Assembly (NCBI RefSeq): GCF_028548395.1
Contig: NZ_JAQQLA010000001.1
Span: 124,001 to 188,000 of the forward strand
Reading direction: 5' to 3'
Length of the DNA: 64,000 nt
From: Vogesella indigofera
Lineage (GTDB): Bacteria > Pseudomonadota > Gammaproteobacteria > Burkholderiales > Chromobacteriaceae
Shown: positions 28,993 through 39,988 of the stretch, one piece after another
Layout: each line of letters begins with the position of its first letter
Position numbering within the stretch: the stretch's first letter is position 1
Translations under genes and position numbers: made by a program
Notes under the pieces: generated by a model
The model's input: only the letters and a program-made list of their open reading frames with translations
What the model was told of the DNA's origin: nothing
The model's database searches: none

Positions 28993-29937
28993 GATGAATC
29001 TCCTGGTGGCCGATAAATGCAGAAAAGATCAATCCGATATAGTTCAGATTGGGTTTTGCTGCCGACTATTCATCATCTGTAATGGGCAGATTCATGTTTA
29101 ATGGTGACTGTTTGTCATGGCTGGTTTTTATCGACATTGTCACAATGGCGGTGACACGGCTTTAGCGCGGGCATCTTCAGGTCACCCGTTTATCAACGAT
29201 GTTCGTTGCCCTGCAGCGGCCTTTGCATGGCGACCAGTTGCGGTCCCGGCTTGCGGCAACCTTGTCGCCACGGCGTGCGTCGCTGGCCTGGCCGGCTGCT
29301 GGTAACGCGTAGTGGCATTACCGGTATGGTGATCATTGTTTTTAATTGGGCGCCATTTCAATAATATTGCCGATTGAATGTCATGGTGCCGTGCTGTTTC
29401 AGTTGAGTACACCTTTTGCCGGCCAAGTGTTTCGCCGTGGCGGCAAGGCCCGTGGCGCGACTGCAAGTTTTTAACATGTCATGAAATTTAAAATTAATGG
29501 GTGGCTTATTTGATGAGTGGCGCTGCCAGCACGGCGCAATCCGTCGCGCTGCCCGGACGTGACGCGCACCTGGCTGGTGCTGCCGGTGGCACCGCTACGG
29601 TGCAAGCCAGGCCTGACTTTGTGCGGGTTGAGCGGCAGGCGTTGTCTGTTGCTGGTGGTCAGTGGCTGCCGGATAAGGACGAGGCCTACCCGCTGCTGGC
29701 ATGGCTGAAATGCGCTCTGTGCCAGGTGTTAAATACTGGTTATTTCCTTTGTAGAAAACTTTATTTCTTATTGCGTGTTACCGGTATTTTTAACATCAAT
29801 AAATTATTTGATTTTCATGAACTGACCGCTAAGATCAATTTGAGTTTGCAGCAATGCGGTGGTGGCTGTCCGGGCCGGGGAGGCGGCGGATTGGCGATTG
29901 CGGCTGATTACAAAGCGATCTAAAGGGGAAGTGAGCT
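28993..29937. other. 945-base intergenic region upstream of the four-PAS chemoreceptor gene
   Basis: No convincing gene. A 137-codon frame from an ATG at 29513 to 29923 has no ribosome site and an unusual composition, with a hydrophobic patch only in the AT-rich part; I do not call it. AT-rich patches at 29320-29400 and 29740-29850 are the likeliest promoter areas. Confidence 0.45.
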
Positions 29938-31728
29938 ATGGGAAGCCGTCAGTCAATTGCGCGGTTGCTGCGCCTGAATCTGGGTGACACCACGCGGCAG
30001 ATACTGGACCAGGCCGTCGATGCCGTGGTCAGTATTGATGACAATGACAATATCACCTATTTCAACCCCGCCGCCGAGCGGCTGTGGGGCTACAGCGCGC
30101 TGGAGGTGCTGGGCCAGAACGTGAAGCTGCTTGTGCCGCAGCTGATCCGCCACGATCACGACCGGCTGGTGAACGCCAACCGCGAAACCGGTGTCGACAA
30201 GATCGTCGGCAGCAGCCGCGAGGTGCTGATCGAGCGCAAGGATGGTGGCAAGGTGTGGGGCAGCCTGTCGCTGTCCAAGGTGCAGCAGGGCAGGTCGATC
30301 ACCTACACCGCCTTCGTGCGCGACATCACCGCCGAACACACGGCGCGCGAAAGCATCCGGCAGACGCTGGAGCAGGCGCTGGATGCGGTGGTCAGCATCG
30401 ACGAGCACAACCTGATCACCTTTTTCAATGCCGCGGCCGAGCGGCTGTGGGGCTACGCGCGCAGCGAGGTGCTGGGGCAGAACATCAAGATGCTGGTGCC
30501 CAAGGACATCCAGGGCAGCCACGACGGCTACGTCAACGCCAATCGCCATACCGGCCAGGACAAGATCGTCGGCACCAGCCGCGACGTGCCGGTCTTCCGC
30601 AAGGACGGCTCCCAGCTGTGGGGCAATCTGTCGCTGTCCAAGGTGGAGATCGAGGGTCGCATCACCTACACCGCCTTCGTCAAGGACATCACTAGGGAGC
30701 GCCAGGTGCGCGAGGCGCTGAACCAGACGCTGGAACAGGCACTGGACGCGGTGGTCAGCATCGATCCGGACAACAACGTCACCTTTTTCAACGCGGCGGC
30801 GGAGCTGCTGTGGGGCTACGACCGCAAGGAGGTGATCGGCCACAACGTGAAGATGCTGGTGCCGCAGATGATCCAGTCGCAGCACGACGAGCTGGTCAAC
30901 GCCAACCGCCGCACCGGCGTCGACAAGATCGTCGGTACCAGCCGCGAGGTCTGCATCGAGCGCAAGGACGGCAGCAAGGTGTGGGGCAGCCTGTCGCTGT
31001 CGCGGGTGCGCTGCGGCGAGTACATCAGCTACACCGCCTTCGTGAAGGACGTGACCCGCGAGCGCGAGGCGCGCGAGATGATGAACCAGACGCTGGAGCA
31101 GGCGCTGGACGCGGTGGTCGCCATCGACGAGCACAATCTGGTCACCTTTTTCAACGCGGCAGCGGAGCGGCTGTGGGGTTACGACCGCAAGGAAGTGATC
31201 GGCCACAACGTGAAGATGCTGGTGCCGCAGGCGATCCAGAGTAATCACGACCATCTGGTCAACGCCAACCGCAGCAGCGGCCAGGACAAGATCGTCGGCA
31301 CCAGCCGCGAGGTGGCCATTGAGCGCAAGGACGGCAGCAAGGTGTGGGGCATGCTGTCGTTGTCCAAGATCCGGCTGGAAGGGCGCATTGCCTACACCGC
31401 GTTCGTGAAGAACGTGCAGGGCGAGCACGAGAGCCGCGACACCACCGACGGCGCGATGAACGCGGTGCTGGCCTCCAGCAACCAGATCGGCCAGATCGTG
31501 TCGGTGATCGACGAGATCGCGGCGCAGACCAATCTGCTGTCGCTGAACGCGGCGATCGAGGCGGCGCGGGCCGGCGAGGCCGGTCGCGGCTTTGCCGTGG
31601 TGGCGGACGAGGTGCGCAAGCTGGCCTCGCGCTCGTCGTCCTCGGCCAAGGAGATCAACGGTCTGGTGGATGAAACCAAGCAGCGCATCAGCGAGCTGGC
31701 CAATTCGCTGCAGCGCCTGTCTGGCTAG
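29938..31728 (+). CDS. Soluble chemoreceptor with four tandem PAS repeats
   Basis: 596 residues, ribosome site AAGGGGAA at 29922-29929. After about 20 residues come four PAS domains of exactly 121 residues each (about 21-141, 142-262, 263-383, 384-504). Each begins (Q)[13 protein letters not shown] or a close variant and contains [18 protein letters not shown] and a [13 protein letters not shown] strand followed by the linker YTAFVKD(I/V)T. The methyl-accepting part is only about 95 residues, little more than the hairpin tip ([40 protein letters not shown]). There is no membrane helix or HAMP. Ligand or cofactor is unknown; haem or FAD sensing of oxygen/redox is possible. Confidence 0.92.
   Translation: MGSRQSIARLLRLNLGDTTRQILDQAVDAVVSIDDNDNITYFNPAAERLWGYSALEVLGQNVKLLVPQLIRHDHDRLVNANRETGVDKIVGSSREVLIERKDGGKVWGSLSLSKVQQGRSITYTAFVRDITAEHTARESIRQTLEQALDAVVSIDEHNLITFFNAAAERLWGYARSEVLGQNIKMLVPKDIQGSHDGYVNANRHTGQDKIVGTSRDVPVFRKDGSQLWGNLSLSKVEIEGRITYTAFVKDITRERQVREALNQTLEQALDAVVSIDPDNNVTFFNAAAELLWGYDRKEVIGHNVKMLVPQMIQSQHDELVNANRRTGVDKIVGTSREVCIERKDGSKVWGSLSLSRVRCGEYISYTAFVKDVTREREAREMMNQTLEQALDAVVAIDEHNLVTFFNAAAERLWGYDRKEVIGHNVKMLVPQAIQSNHDHLVNANRSSGQDKIVGTSREVAIERKDGSKVWGMLSLSKIRLEGRIAYTAFVKNVQGEHESRDTTDGAMNAVLASSNQIGQIVSVIDEIAAQTNLLSLNAAIEAARAGEAGRGFAVVADEVRKLASRSSSSAKEINGLVDETKQRISELANSLQRLSG
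29998..31449 (+). repeat. Four in-frame 363-bp tandem repeats encoding PAS domains
   Basis: The phrase CAG-A(C/T)-CTGGA starts the repeats at 29998, 30361, 30724 and 31087, an exact period of 363 bp (121 codons). Long blocks are nearly identical between units, including the segment coding for [10 protein letters not shown]. Units 2-4 are closer to each other than to unit 1. This indicates recent intragenic duplication. Confidence 0.9.
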
Positions 31729-31989
31729 CGCGCGCCGGCGCTTGTCGATGCGGCACGCCGACCGTCTGCCGACGGTCGGCGTTGTCATTGGCGGGGCGCC
31801 CTCAATTGCGCGCGACGATCTTGCCGCCGCCGCTTGGTCTGGCCCCATGGGGCCGCGCGCGATCATGCGCACCATTGTCAGGGCGGCAGAAACTGGCGTC
31901 GTCCGCAAGCACGCGCCTGACAAGTGCCGGCGGTCGCGGCATGATGGCGGCGGGCCGGAGCATGCTTGCGGCCAACCTTTGGAGCCGCC

Positions 31990-32367
31990 ATGTCCTTGCT
32001 TGCTACCACTCGCCGCTGGGCGCATCAGCTAAAGCGCGATGTCGTCACCGTCTACTTCGCCGCACGCCATCCGGCCACGCCGCGCTGGCTGCGGCTGCTG
32101 GCCTTGCTGGTGGCCGCCTACGCGCTGAGCCCGATCGACCTGATCCCCGATTTTGTGCCGTTGCTCGGTTATGTCGATGACTTGCTGCTGCTGCCGCTCG
32201 GCTTGCTGCTGGTGCTGCGCTGTCTGCCGCCGGCGGTGCTGGCCGCCTGTCGCGAACAGGCGGCACAGCTGCTGACGCGACCGCGCAGCCACCGCGCGGC
32301 GGTGGTGATCGTCGGCCTGTGGCTGGGCAGCGCGCTGGCGCTGGCGTGGTACTACTGGCCGCGCTGA
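31990..32367 (+). CDS. YkvA/DUF1232 family small membrane protein
   Basis: 125 residues starting MSLLATTRRWAHQLKRDVVT; GGAG lies at 31981-31984. The DUF1232 signature is clear: LVAAYALSPIDLIPDFVPLLGYVDDLLLLPLG (about residues 42-73, two hydrophobic segments with a conserved SPIDLIPD). A third C-terminal membrane helix (about 104-121) follows. Function unknown; family members are associated with membranes. The dispersed word lies at 31967-31979, 11 bases before the start. Confidence 0.88.
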   Translation: MSLLATTRRWAHQLKRDVVTVYFAARHPATPRWLRLLALLVAAYALSPIDLIPDFVPLLGYVDDLLLLPLGLLLVLRCLPPAVLAACREQAAQLLTRPRSHRAAVVIVGLWLGSALALAWYYWPR

Positions 32368-32389
32368 GCGCCTAGGTACCGGTTCTCGC

Positions 32390-32516
32390 GTTGCCGCAAC
32401 TGATCTCAATGGCGCAATACGGCGTCAAGTACGCGCCAGGAAGGCGCCATTAGCACTGGTAAACGCCGCTTCCTCTGTCGTTTTCCCCTGTCTCGCGTGA
32501 GCGGGCGAGATCGTGA
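32390..32516 (-). repeat. Dispersed ~125-base intergenic repeat, copy B (inverted)
   Basis: Read on the minus strand this begins TCACGATCTCGCCCGCTCAC and continues with GCGAGACAGGGGAAAACGAC, GAGGAAGCGGCGTTTACCAG and later ACGCCGTATTGCGCC; all four blocks match copy A (5123-5252) in the same order and spacing. It lies in the 157-base space between the convergent DUF1232 and chrA genes. Confidence 0.65.
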
Positions 32517-32524
32517 GCACGCTC

Positions 32525-33889
<1,365 letters not shown>

Positions 33890-34304
33890 GGCGGTGGATG
33901 ATCGGGGGTGACAGGCGCGGGCGCTTGCCCGGGCTTGCGGTTAACTTATCTTGCGGCCAACGTTGGCCGCACGGCGGTGCCGGCTGGCGGCATTGCTGGT
34001 CGCGGCAATGGCCTGCCAGCTTAGCGCGTTTGGCGTCACGCCGAAACGCCACCGCACGCCGCTGGCAAGCGCGCCCGTGCCGGCGATGGGCGAAGGCGGC
34101 ACCATTATCTATGCTGTATAAAAGCCACGCCCGGCCGCGGCCGGCTGCATGGTCGGCCAGCGCTTCGGGTAACATGCGTGTCGAGGCCGGCGCGATGCCG
34201 GCCGGCGTGTTTGCGGCGCTTGTGTGTGGCACGGCCGCCGCTGTCGTTTCACCTGTCCCCTGCCGGTGCGGTATGGCCGGAGCGTAATCGAGGATCAATG
34301 TGGC
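33890..34304. other. Divergent intergenic region chrA / GGDEF-EAL gene
   Basis: 415 bases with no credible gene. It contains the 20-bp word palindrome at 33952-33971, and TATAAA-like sequence near 34117-34125 that could be part of a promoter for the downstream gene. Confidence 0.45.
33952..33971. repeat. 20-bp perfect palindrome of the dispersed word
   Basis: TGCGGCCAACGTTGGCCGCA, identical to the palindrome at 7297-7316. It lies 63 bases upstream of the chrA start codon on the divergent side. Confidence 0.9.
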
Positions 34305-37300
34305 ATGACAGGTCATCCCCGTAATCGTTTTATCCTGCTGTCGATCACCAGCTACGTGTTGTGCGGGCTGTTGTGGATCCTGTTGTCCGATCACCTGTTG
34401 CTGCTGTTTGCCGATGCCGACGCGCTGACCCGGCTGTCGACCGCCAAGGGCATGTTCTTTGTCGTCGCCACCGCGGCGGTGTTCTTTTTCCTGCTGCGCG
34501 CGGTGCCGCCGGCTGAGGCGACGCAACGTGAATCGCTGCTCGCCACGCTGACGCTCAGCATCGACCGCGAGCGACGGCCGCACTGGTTCCTGTATCTGTT
34601 TGCGGTGGTGATCACCGCCGCGGTAATGCTGCTGCGCCTCAACATCCCGGTCGATTTCGCCGTGCGGCCGATGCTGATCCTGTTCATGCTGCCTATCGTG
34701 CTGTGCGCGCTGCTCGGCGGCCTCGGGCCGGGGCTGTTTGCCACCGCGCTTACCGCACTGGCCACCGATCTGGCGGCAGAGCCGCACTTCCACAGCACGG
34801 CCTCGTCCCCCTACGTGCAGCTGCAATGGGCGTCGCTGGTGCTCAACGGTATCGGCGTCAGCCTGCTCAGCGCCTTGCTGCGCCAGTCGCTGGCCAAGCA
34901 GGAGGTCAACCGCCGCCTGCTGGATGCGGTGGTGTCCGGCACCACCGACGCGGTGTTCGTCAAGGACGAGCAGGGCCGCTACCTGCTGGTCAATGCCGCC
35001 GCCGCCGCCTTTGTCGGCAAGCCGGTGCGCGACATCCTCGGCCGCGACGACCGTGAACTGTTCGACGCCGCCTCGGCACAGATGCTGATGGCCAAGGACC
35101 GCGAGGTGATGGCCGCCGGCGCGGTGCAGACCGCCGAAGAGCAGCTGACGCTGCCGGACGGCAAGGCGATGGTGTTTCTGGTCACCAAGGGGCCGATGTT
35201 CGATGGCAACGGTCGCATCAACGGCCTGTTCGGCATCTCGCGCGACATCACCGAGCGCAAGCGCATCGACGACGAGCTGCGCTATGTGCTGAACGAGGCC
35301 AGCGATGCGATCTGGGTGACCGCGGCCGACGGCCGCTTCCTGTTTGCCAACCCGGCCGCCTGCCGCCTGAGCGGCCTCCCGCTGCCACTGCTGGAGCAGC
35401 TGCACTTTATCGAGATCCTGGCGCCCGAGAGCCAGGCCGAGCTGCCGGCGCACCTGCAGCAGCTGCAGGCCGCCGCCTTCCTGCGCCGTGAATGGCAGCT
35501 GCGCCATGCCGACGGTCATCCGCTCACCGTCGAGCTGACCACCGGCCGCATGCAGGATGGCCGCTACATGATCTTCGGCCGCGATCTCTCCGAGAAAATG
35601 CGCGCCGAACTGGCGCTGCAGGAGCGCGAGCAGCAGCTGGCGCGGGTGATCAACGGCTCCGACCAGGGCTACTGGGACTGGAACCTGCAAACTAATGTCT
35701 TCGATGTCAGCGCGCGCTGGGAAACTATGCTCGGCTACGCGCCGGGGGAAACGGTGATCACCGTCGACCGCTGGCCGGACTACGTGCATCCGGAAGACCT
35801 GCCGCGGGCGATCGACTCCATCCAGCGCCATCTGTCCGGCGCGGCGCCCAGCCACGAGGTGGAGATCCGCTGCCTGTGCAAATCCGGCGCCTGGCGCTGG
35901 ATGCTGTCGCGCGGCCGCATCGTGTCGTGGGACGCGCACGGCCTGCCGCTGATGATGTCCGGCACCCATACCGACATCACCGAGCGCAAGCTGTTCGAGC
36001 TGGCGCTGAAAGAGGCGGCGGTGGTGTTCGACAGCAGCTACGAGGGCATCATGGTGGTCAGCCCGGCCGGGCTGATCACCAAGGTCAACGCCGCTTTTTC
36101 GCGCATTACCGGCTACCGTTCGGACGAGGCGGTCGGCCAGTCGCCGAAGCTGCTGTCATCCGGCCAGCACGACGCCGCCTTTTACCGCGAGATGTGGGAT
36201 TCGGTGCGGCAGCATGACTTCTGGCGTGGCGAAATCTGGAACCGGCGCCAGAACGGTGACTGCTACCCCGAACTGCTGTCCATCTCGGTGGTGCGCGACG
36301 AGCTGGGCCAGGTGCGCCACTACGTCGGCATCTTCTCCGACATCAGCCAGCTGAAGGCGCACGAGGCCGAGCTGGAGCGCATCGCCCACTTCGACCCGCT
36401 GACCGGCCTGCCGAACCGGCGCCTGCTGTCGGACCGGCTGGGGCAGGCGATCCGGCACACCGCGCGCAGCGGCAAATCCTGCGCCGTCTGCTTCCTCGAC
36501 CTGGACGGCTTCAAGGCGATCAACGACCAGTACGGCCATGCCGCCGGCGACCAGCTGCTGATCGGCGTCACCGACAACCTGAAGGCGGTGCTGCGCGCCG
36601 ACGACACCCTGGCGCGGCTGGGCGGCGACGAGTTCGTGGTGCTGCTGGTGGACGTGGCCGGCAGCGAGGAGTGCGCGCTGGTGCTGGAGCGGCTGCTGGC
36701 GGCGATCCAGCAGGAAGTCCGCCTTGGCGATGCGGTGGTGCGCGCCTCGGCCAGCATCGGCGTCAGCCTCTATCCGCAAGACAATGCCGACGCCGATACC
36801 CTGCTGCGCCATGCCGACCAGGCGATGTACCTGGCCAAGGATGCCGGCAAGAACCGCTACCAGATGTTCGACCCGGAAAGCGACCGCAAGGCGCAGGCAC
36901 ACCGCAAGGAGCTGGAGCTGCTGCGCCACGCGCTGGACAACGGCGAGTTCGTGCTCTACTACCAGCCGAAGGTGGACCTGGAGAACGGCGACATCATCGG
37001 CGCCGAGGCACTGATCCGCTGGCGCCACCCCGAGCGCGGCCTGCTGCCGCCGGGCGCCTTCCTGCCGCTGCTGCACGGCAGCGAGCTGGAAAACGCGGTC
37101 GACGAGTGGGTGATCAACGCCGCGCTGGCGCAGGCGTCGGCGTGGCACGACGCCGGGCTGGTGATGCGCGTCAGCGTCAATGTCAGTGCCGGCTACCTGC
37201 TGGCGCCGACCTTCTATCCCGATCTGGCGCGTGCGCTGCACCGCCACGGCAATGTGCCGCCGGCACACCTGGAGCTGGAGGTGCTGGAGACGGCGGCCAT

Positions 37301-37703
37301 CGCCGACATGGAACAGGCGGTCGCCATCCTGCAGCGTTGCCGCCAGCTGGGCGTGCACTTTGCGCTGGATGACTTCGGCACCGGCTATTCGTCGCTGACC
37401 TATCTGCGCAAGCTGCCGGTCGACACCCTCAAGATCGACCAGAGCTTCGTGCGCGACATGCTCACCGACGCCGACGATCTGGGCATCGTCGAGGGCGTGA
37501 TCCAGCTGGCGACGGTGTTCGAGCGGCAGGTGATCGCCGAAGGGGTGGAAACGCTGCAGCACGGCGCGGTGCTGCGCCGGCTCGGCTGCCGGCTGGTGCA
37601 GGGCTACGGCATTGCGCGGCCGCTGGCCGCCGACGCCTTTCCGCACTGGTGCCGGCAGTGGCAGACCGATGCCGCCTGGCGCGCGCTCACCGAGGCCTCC
37701 TGA
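34305..37703 (+). CDS. Membrane PAS-GGDEF-EAL protein (c-di-GMP turnover)
   Basis: 1132 residues starting MTGHPRNRFILLSITSY (GAGGA at 34290-34294). The N-terminus has two membrane units: helices near 10-75, and a DUF4118/KdpD-like set near 95-205. Four PAS domains follow (about 215-335, 340-455, 460-585, 588-705). The cyclase domain has an intact GGDEF (about residue 768) with the RxxD inhibitory site (RADD) five residues before it. The phosphodiesterase domain has EALIRW, NVSAG, ELEVLETA, DDFGTGYSSLTYL and AEGVET, all expected for an active enzyme. It could make and break c-di-GMP in response to a PAS-sensed cue; the direction is not predictable. Confidence 0.93.
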   Translation: MTGHPRNRFILLSITSYVLCGLLWILLSDHLLLLFADADALTRLSTAKGMFFVVATAAVFFFLLRAVPPAEATQRESLLATLTLSIDRERRPHWFLYLFAVVITAAVMLLRLNIPVDFAVRPMLILFMLPIVLCALLGGLGPGLFATALTALATDLAAEPHFHSTASSPYVQLQWASLVLNGIGVSLLSALLRQSLAKQEVNRRLLDAVVSGTTDAVFVKDEQGRYLLVNAAAAAFVGKPVRDILGRDDRELFDAASAQMLMAKDREVMAAGAVQTAEEQLTLPDGKAMVFLVTKGPMFDGNGRINGLFGISRDITERKRIDDELRYVLNEASDAIWVTAADGRFLFANPAACRLSGLPLPLLEQLHFIEILAPESQAELPAHLQQLQAAAFLRREWQLRHADGHPLTVELTTGRMQDGRYMIFGRDLSEKMRAELALQEREQQLARVINGSDQGYWDWNLQTNVFDVSARWETMLGYAPGETVITVDRWPDYVHPEDLPRAIDSIQRHLSGAAPSHEVEIRCLCKSGAWRWMLSRGRIVSWDAHGLPLMMSGTHTDITERKLFELALKEAAVVFDSSYEGIMVVSPAGLITKVNAAFSRITGYRSDEAVGQSPKLLSSGQHDAAFYREMWDSVRQHDFWRGEIWNRRQNGDCYPELLSISVVRDELGQVRHYVGIFSDISQLKAHEAELERIAHFDPLTGLPNRRLLSDRLGQAIRHTARSGKSCAVCFLDLDGFKAINDQYGHAAGDQLLIGVTDNLKAVLRADDTLARLGGDEFVVLLVDVAGSEECALVLERLLAAIQQEVRLGDAVVRASASIGVSLYPQDNADADTLLRHADQAMYLAKDAGKNRYQMFDPESDRKAQAHRKELELLRHALDNGEFVLYYQPKVDLENGDIIGAEALIRWRHPERGLLPPGAFLPLLHGSELENAVDEWVINAALAQASAWHDAGLVMRVSVNVSAGYLLAPTFYPDLARALHRHGNVPPAHLELEVLETAAIADMEQAVAILQRCRQLGVHFALDDFGTGYSSLTYLRKLPVDTLKIDQSFVRDMLTDADDLGIVEGVIQLATVFERQVIAEGVETLQHGAVLRRLGCRLVQGYGIARPLAADAFPHWCRQWQTDAAWRALTEAS

Positions 37704-37760
37704 GCGCCGGCGCAGGCCGCCGGCACATTGTCCATCCCCATTTTCCGGGTCGATTCCGCC

Positions 37761-39974
37761 ATGCCGAGATTTGCCTTTTCCCCGCCGCATCCCCGCCTCG
37801 CGTTGCGCGTGGCGCTCAGCCACCACGTCGCCAACGGCCTGTCGGCGGCGCTGGGGCTGCTGCTGATCTCCGCCGCGGTGCACCTGTGGCTGGGCGCCAT
37901 CGCTGCTGCGGCGGCCTCGGTCGGCGTGGTGGTGTGCATTCCGCCGGACCAGCCGGCGCCGCGCCGCGGCAAGCTGCGGCAACTGCTGCCGGCGGCGCTG
38001 CTCGGCCTGCCGCTGTTCCTCGGCGTGCGGCTGCTGCATGCCGATCCTCTGCAGCTTGGCTTGCTGCTGCTGCCGGCCACCTTCATCGCCTTTCTTGCCG
38101 CCGCCTGGGGCAAGCGCGGCATTCCGCTGTCGGTGTCGATCATGTTCGCGATGCTGTTTGCAATGGCGATGCCGGCGCACGACGGCACCGCGCCGGTGCT
38201 GGCCAGCAGCCTGCACTTCGCGCTCGGCGCCGGCCTGTACCTGCTGTGGGCGACGCTGGCCAATGCGCTGCTTAACGGCCGTTACCGGGTGCAGCTGCTG
38301 GCCGATACCCTGCTGGCGCTGGCGGAGCTGATGCAGCTGCAGGCACAGCAATTCCTGCCGCCGGACAGCGACGAGCGGCGTCGGGCGCCGTTGATCGGCC
38401 GCCTGCTGCGTGAACAGGCGGCGCTGACCGACCAGCTGCAAAGCGCGCGCAACATCCTGCTGGAGTCGCCGCGCACGCCACGGCGGCAACAGCTGGCGGC
38501 GATGCTGCTGCAGGTGCTGGAAATGCGCGACCACCTGCTGGCCTGCGAGCTGGATCTGGACGCGCTGAAATCCCGCCCCGGTCACGCGCCGGTGCTGGGT
38601 GTGCTGCACGAGGTGCTCCAAACGTTGGCCGCAGACATTGCGCAGCTGGCCGACAAGCTGCTGTACGGGCGCACGCCATCGCCGGTCGCCAGCCTGCGGC
38701 CGCTGCTGGCCACGCTGCACTGGGCGGAAACGGCGCCGGCCGAGGCACAGATGCCATCGGCGGCGATGCTGGCGCGCGGGCTGGCCAACCGCGTCGGCAA
38801 CATCAACGACGAGGTGGTGCGGCTGGTGGCGCTGGCGCGCGGCGAGCAGGCGCCGGATCTGGCGGGGGTGCGCGCCAGCTGGCAACTGTTCGTCAGCCCC
38901 ACCGCGTGGTCGTGGCGGCCGTTTGCCGGGCTGTGGCGCTGGGATGCGCCGCCGCTGCGTCACGCCATCCGTGCCGCGCTGGCGGTCGGCGCCGCCTATG
39001 CGCTGGCGCAGGTGCTGCCGTGGGTGGCGCACGATTACTGGATCCTGCTGACCATCGTGGTGGTGCTGCGTGGCAGTCTGGCGCAGACGCTGGAGCGGCG
39101 TAACAGCCGCGTTGCCGGTACCCTGCTCGGTTGCGTGATTGCCGGCGCGTTGCTGGCGCTGCAGCCGTCGCCGTGGCTGTTGCTGCTGGCGGTGACGCTG
39201 GCGCAGGCCTTCGCCCATGCCTTTGCCGTGCGCCGCTACCTGGTGACGGCGGTGGCCGCTACCGTGCTCGGCCTGTTGCAGGCGCACATGCTGCACGCCG
39301 GCGCCAGCCCGGTGTTCGGCGTGCCGGAGCGCATTGCCGACACCCTGATCGGCGTGGCCATCGCCTGGGCGTGCAGCTATGTGCTGCCGTCGTGGGAGCG
39401 GCATCAGATCCCGGCGCTGGTGGCGCGCACCCTCGGCGCGCAGGCGCGCCATGCCCGCGTGGCACTGGGGCTGGGCCAGTTGCAGGCGATCGACAACGAT
39501 CCGGAGCTGGCTTGGCGCCTGGCGCGGCGCGAGGCCTACGACAGCCTGTCGGCGCTGGTGCAGGCGACGCAGCGCTCGCTGGCCGAGCCGCGCGCGGTGC
39601 GACCGCCGCTGGCGCCACTGGGGCTGCTGCTGGCGCACAGTTACCAGCTGTTGGCGCAGCTGACGGCGGTGAAGAGCATGCTGCTGTTGCGCCGCGACCG
39701 CCTGCAGCCGGAGCAGATCCGCCAGCCGCTGCAGCAGGCGGCGCTGTCCATCGACAGCGCGCTGCAGCACGCCGGTGGCGCGGCGGTCGCGGCGGCGGAA
39801 GCGGCACCGGGGCCGGTGCTGCTGCCCGATCCGTTCGAGAGCGATCTCAGTCCGTGGCTGCTGCGCCGGCTGGAGCTGGCGACCCGCCTCGCCGGCCAGC
39901 TGCGGCAGGATGCCGATCAGGTGCTGGCGCCGCCGGCACGGGCCAAACCGGCCGCCGCGGCCGAACAAGATTGA
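37761..39974 (+). CDS. FUSC-family inner-membrane protein (YccS/YhfK-like)
   Basis: 737 residues starting MPRFAFSPPHPRLALRVALS; an in-frame TTG at 37728 is a less likely start. Two blocks of about five to six membrane helices (about 20-170 and 395-530) are separated by soluble regions, as in FUSC proteins (aromatic acid exporter AaeB, YccS). YWILLTIVVVLRGSLAQTLERRNSRVAGTLLGC (about 420-452, in pieces) is the FUSC signature. Possible efflux of aromatic or weak acids; unproven. It follows the GGDEF-EAL gene by 57 bases. AACGTTGGCCGCA lies in the gene at 38621-38633. Confidence 0.88.
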   Translation: MPRFAFSPPHPRLALRVALSHHVANGLSAALGLLLISAAVHLWLGAIAAAAASVGVVVCIPPDQPAPRRGKLRQLLPAALLGLPLFLGVRLLHADPLQLGLLLLPATFIAFLAAAWGKRGIPLSVSIMFAMLFAMAMPAHDGTAPVLASSLHFALGAGLYLLWATLANALLNGRYRVQLLADTLLALAELMQLQAQQFLPPDSDERRRAPLIGRLLREQAALTDQLQSARNILLESPRTPRRQQLAAMLLQVLEMRDHLLACELDLDALKSRPGHAPVLGVLHEVLQTLAADIAQLADKLLYGRTPSPVASLRPLLATLHWAETAPAEAQMPSAAMLARGLANRVGNINDEVVRLVALARGEQAPDLAGVRASWQLFVSPTAWSWRPFAGLWRWDAPPLRHAIRAALAVGAAYALAQVLPWVAHDYWILLTIVVVLRGSLAQTLERRNSRVAGTLLGCVIAGALLALQPSPWLLLLAVTLAQAFAHAFAVRRYLVTAVAATVLGLLQAHMLHAGASPVFGVPERIADTLIGVAIAWACSYVLPSWERHQIPALVARTLGAQARHARVALGLGQLQAIDNDPELAWRLARREAYDSLSALVQATQRSLAEPRAVRPPLAPLGLLLAHSYQLLAQLTAVKSMLLLRRDRLQPEQIRQPLQQAALSIDSALQHAGGAAVAAAEAAPGPVLLPDPFESDLSPWLLRRLELATRLAGQLRQDADQVLAPPARAKPAAAAEQD

Positions 39975-39988
39975 ACAGGCACTCGCTT

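Noticed and set aside
29513..29923. 137-codon frame before the four-PAS receptor gene
   Set aside because: No ribosome site, no recognisable motif, and mixed composition; probably fortuitous.
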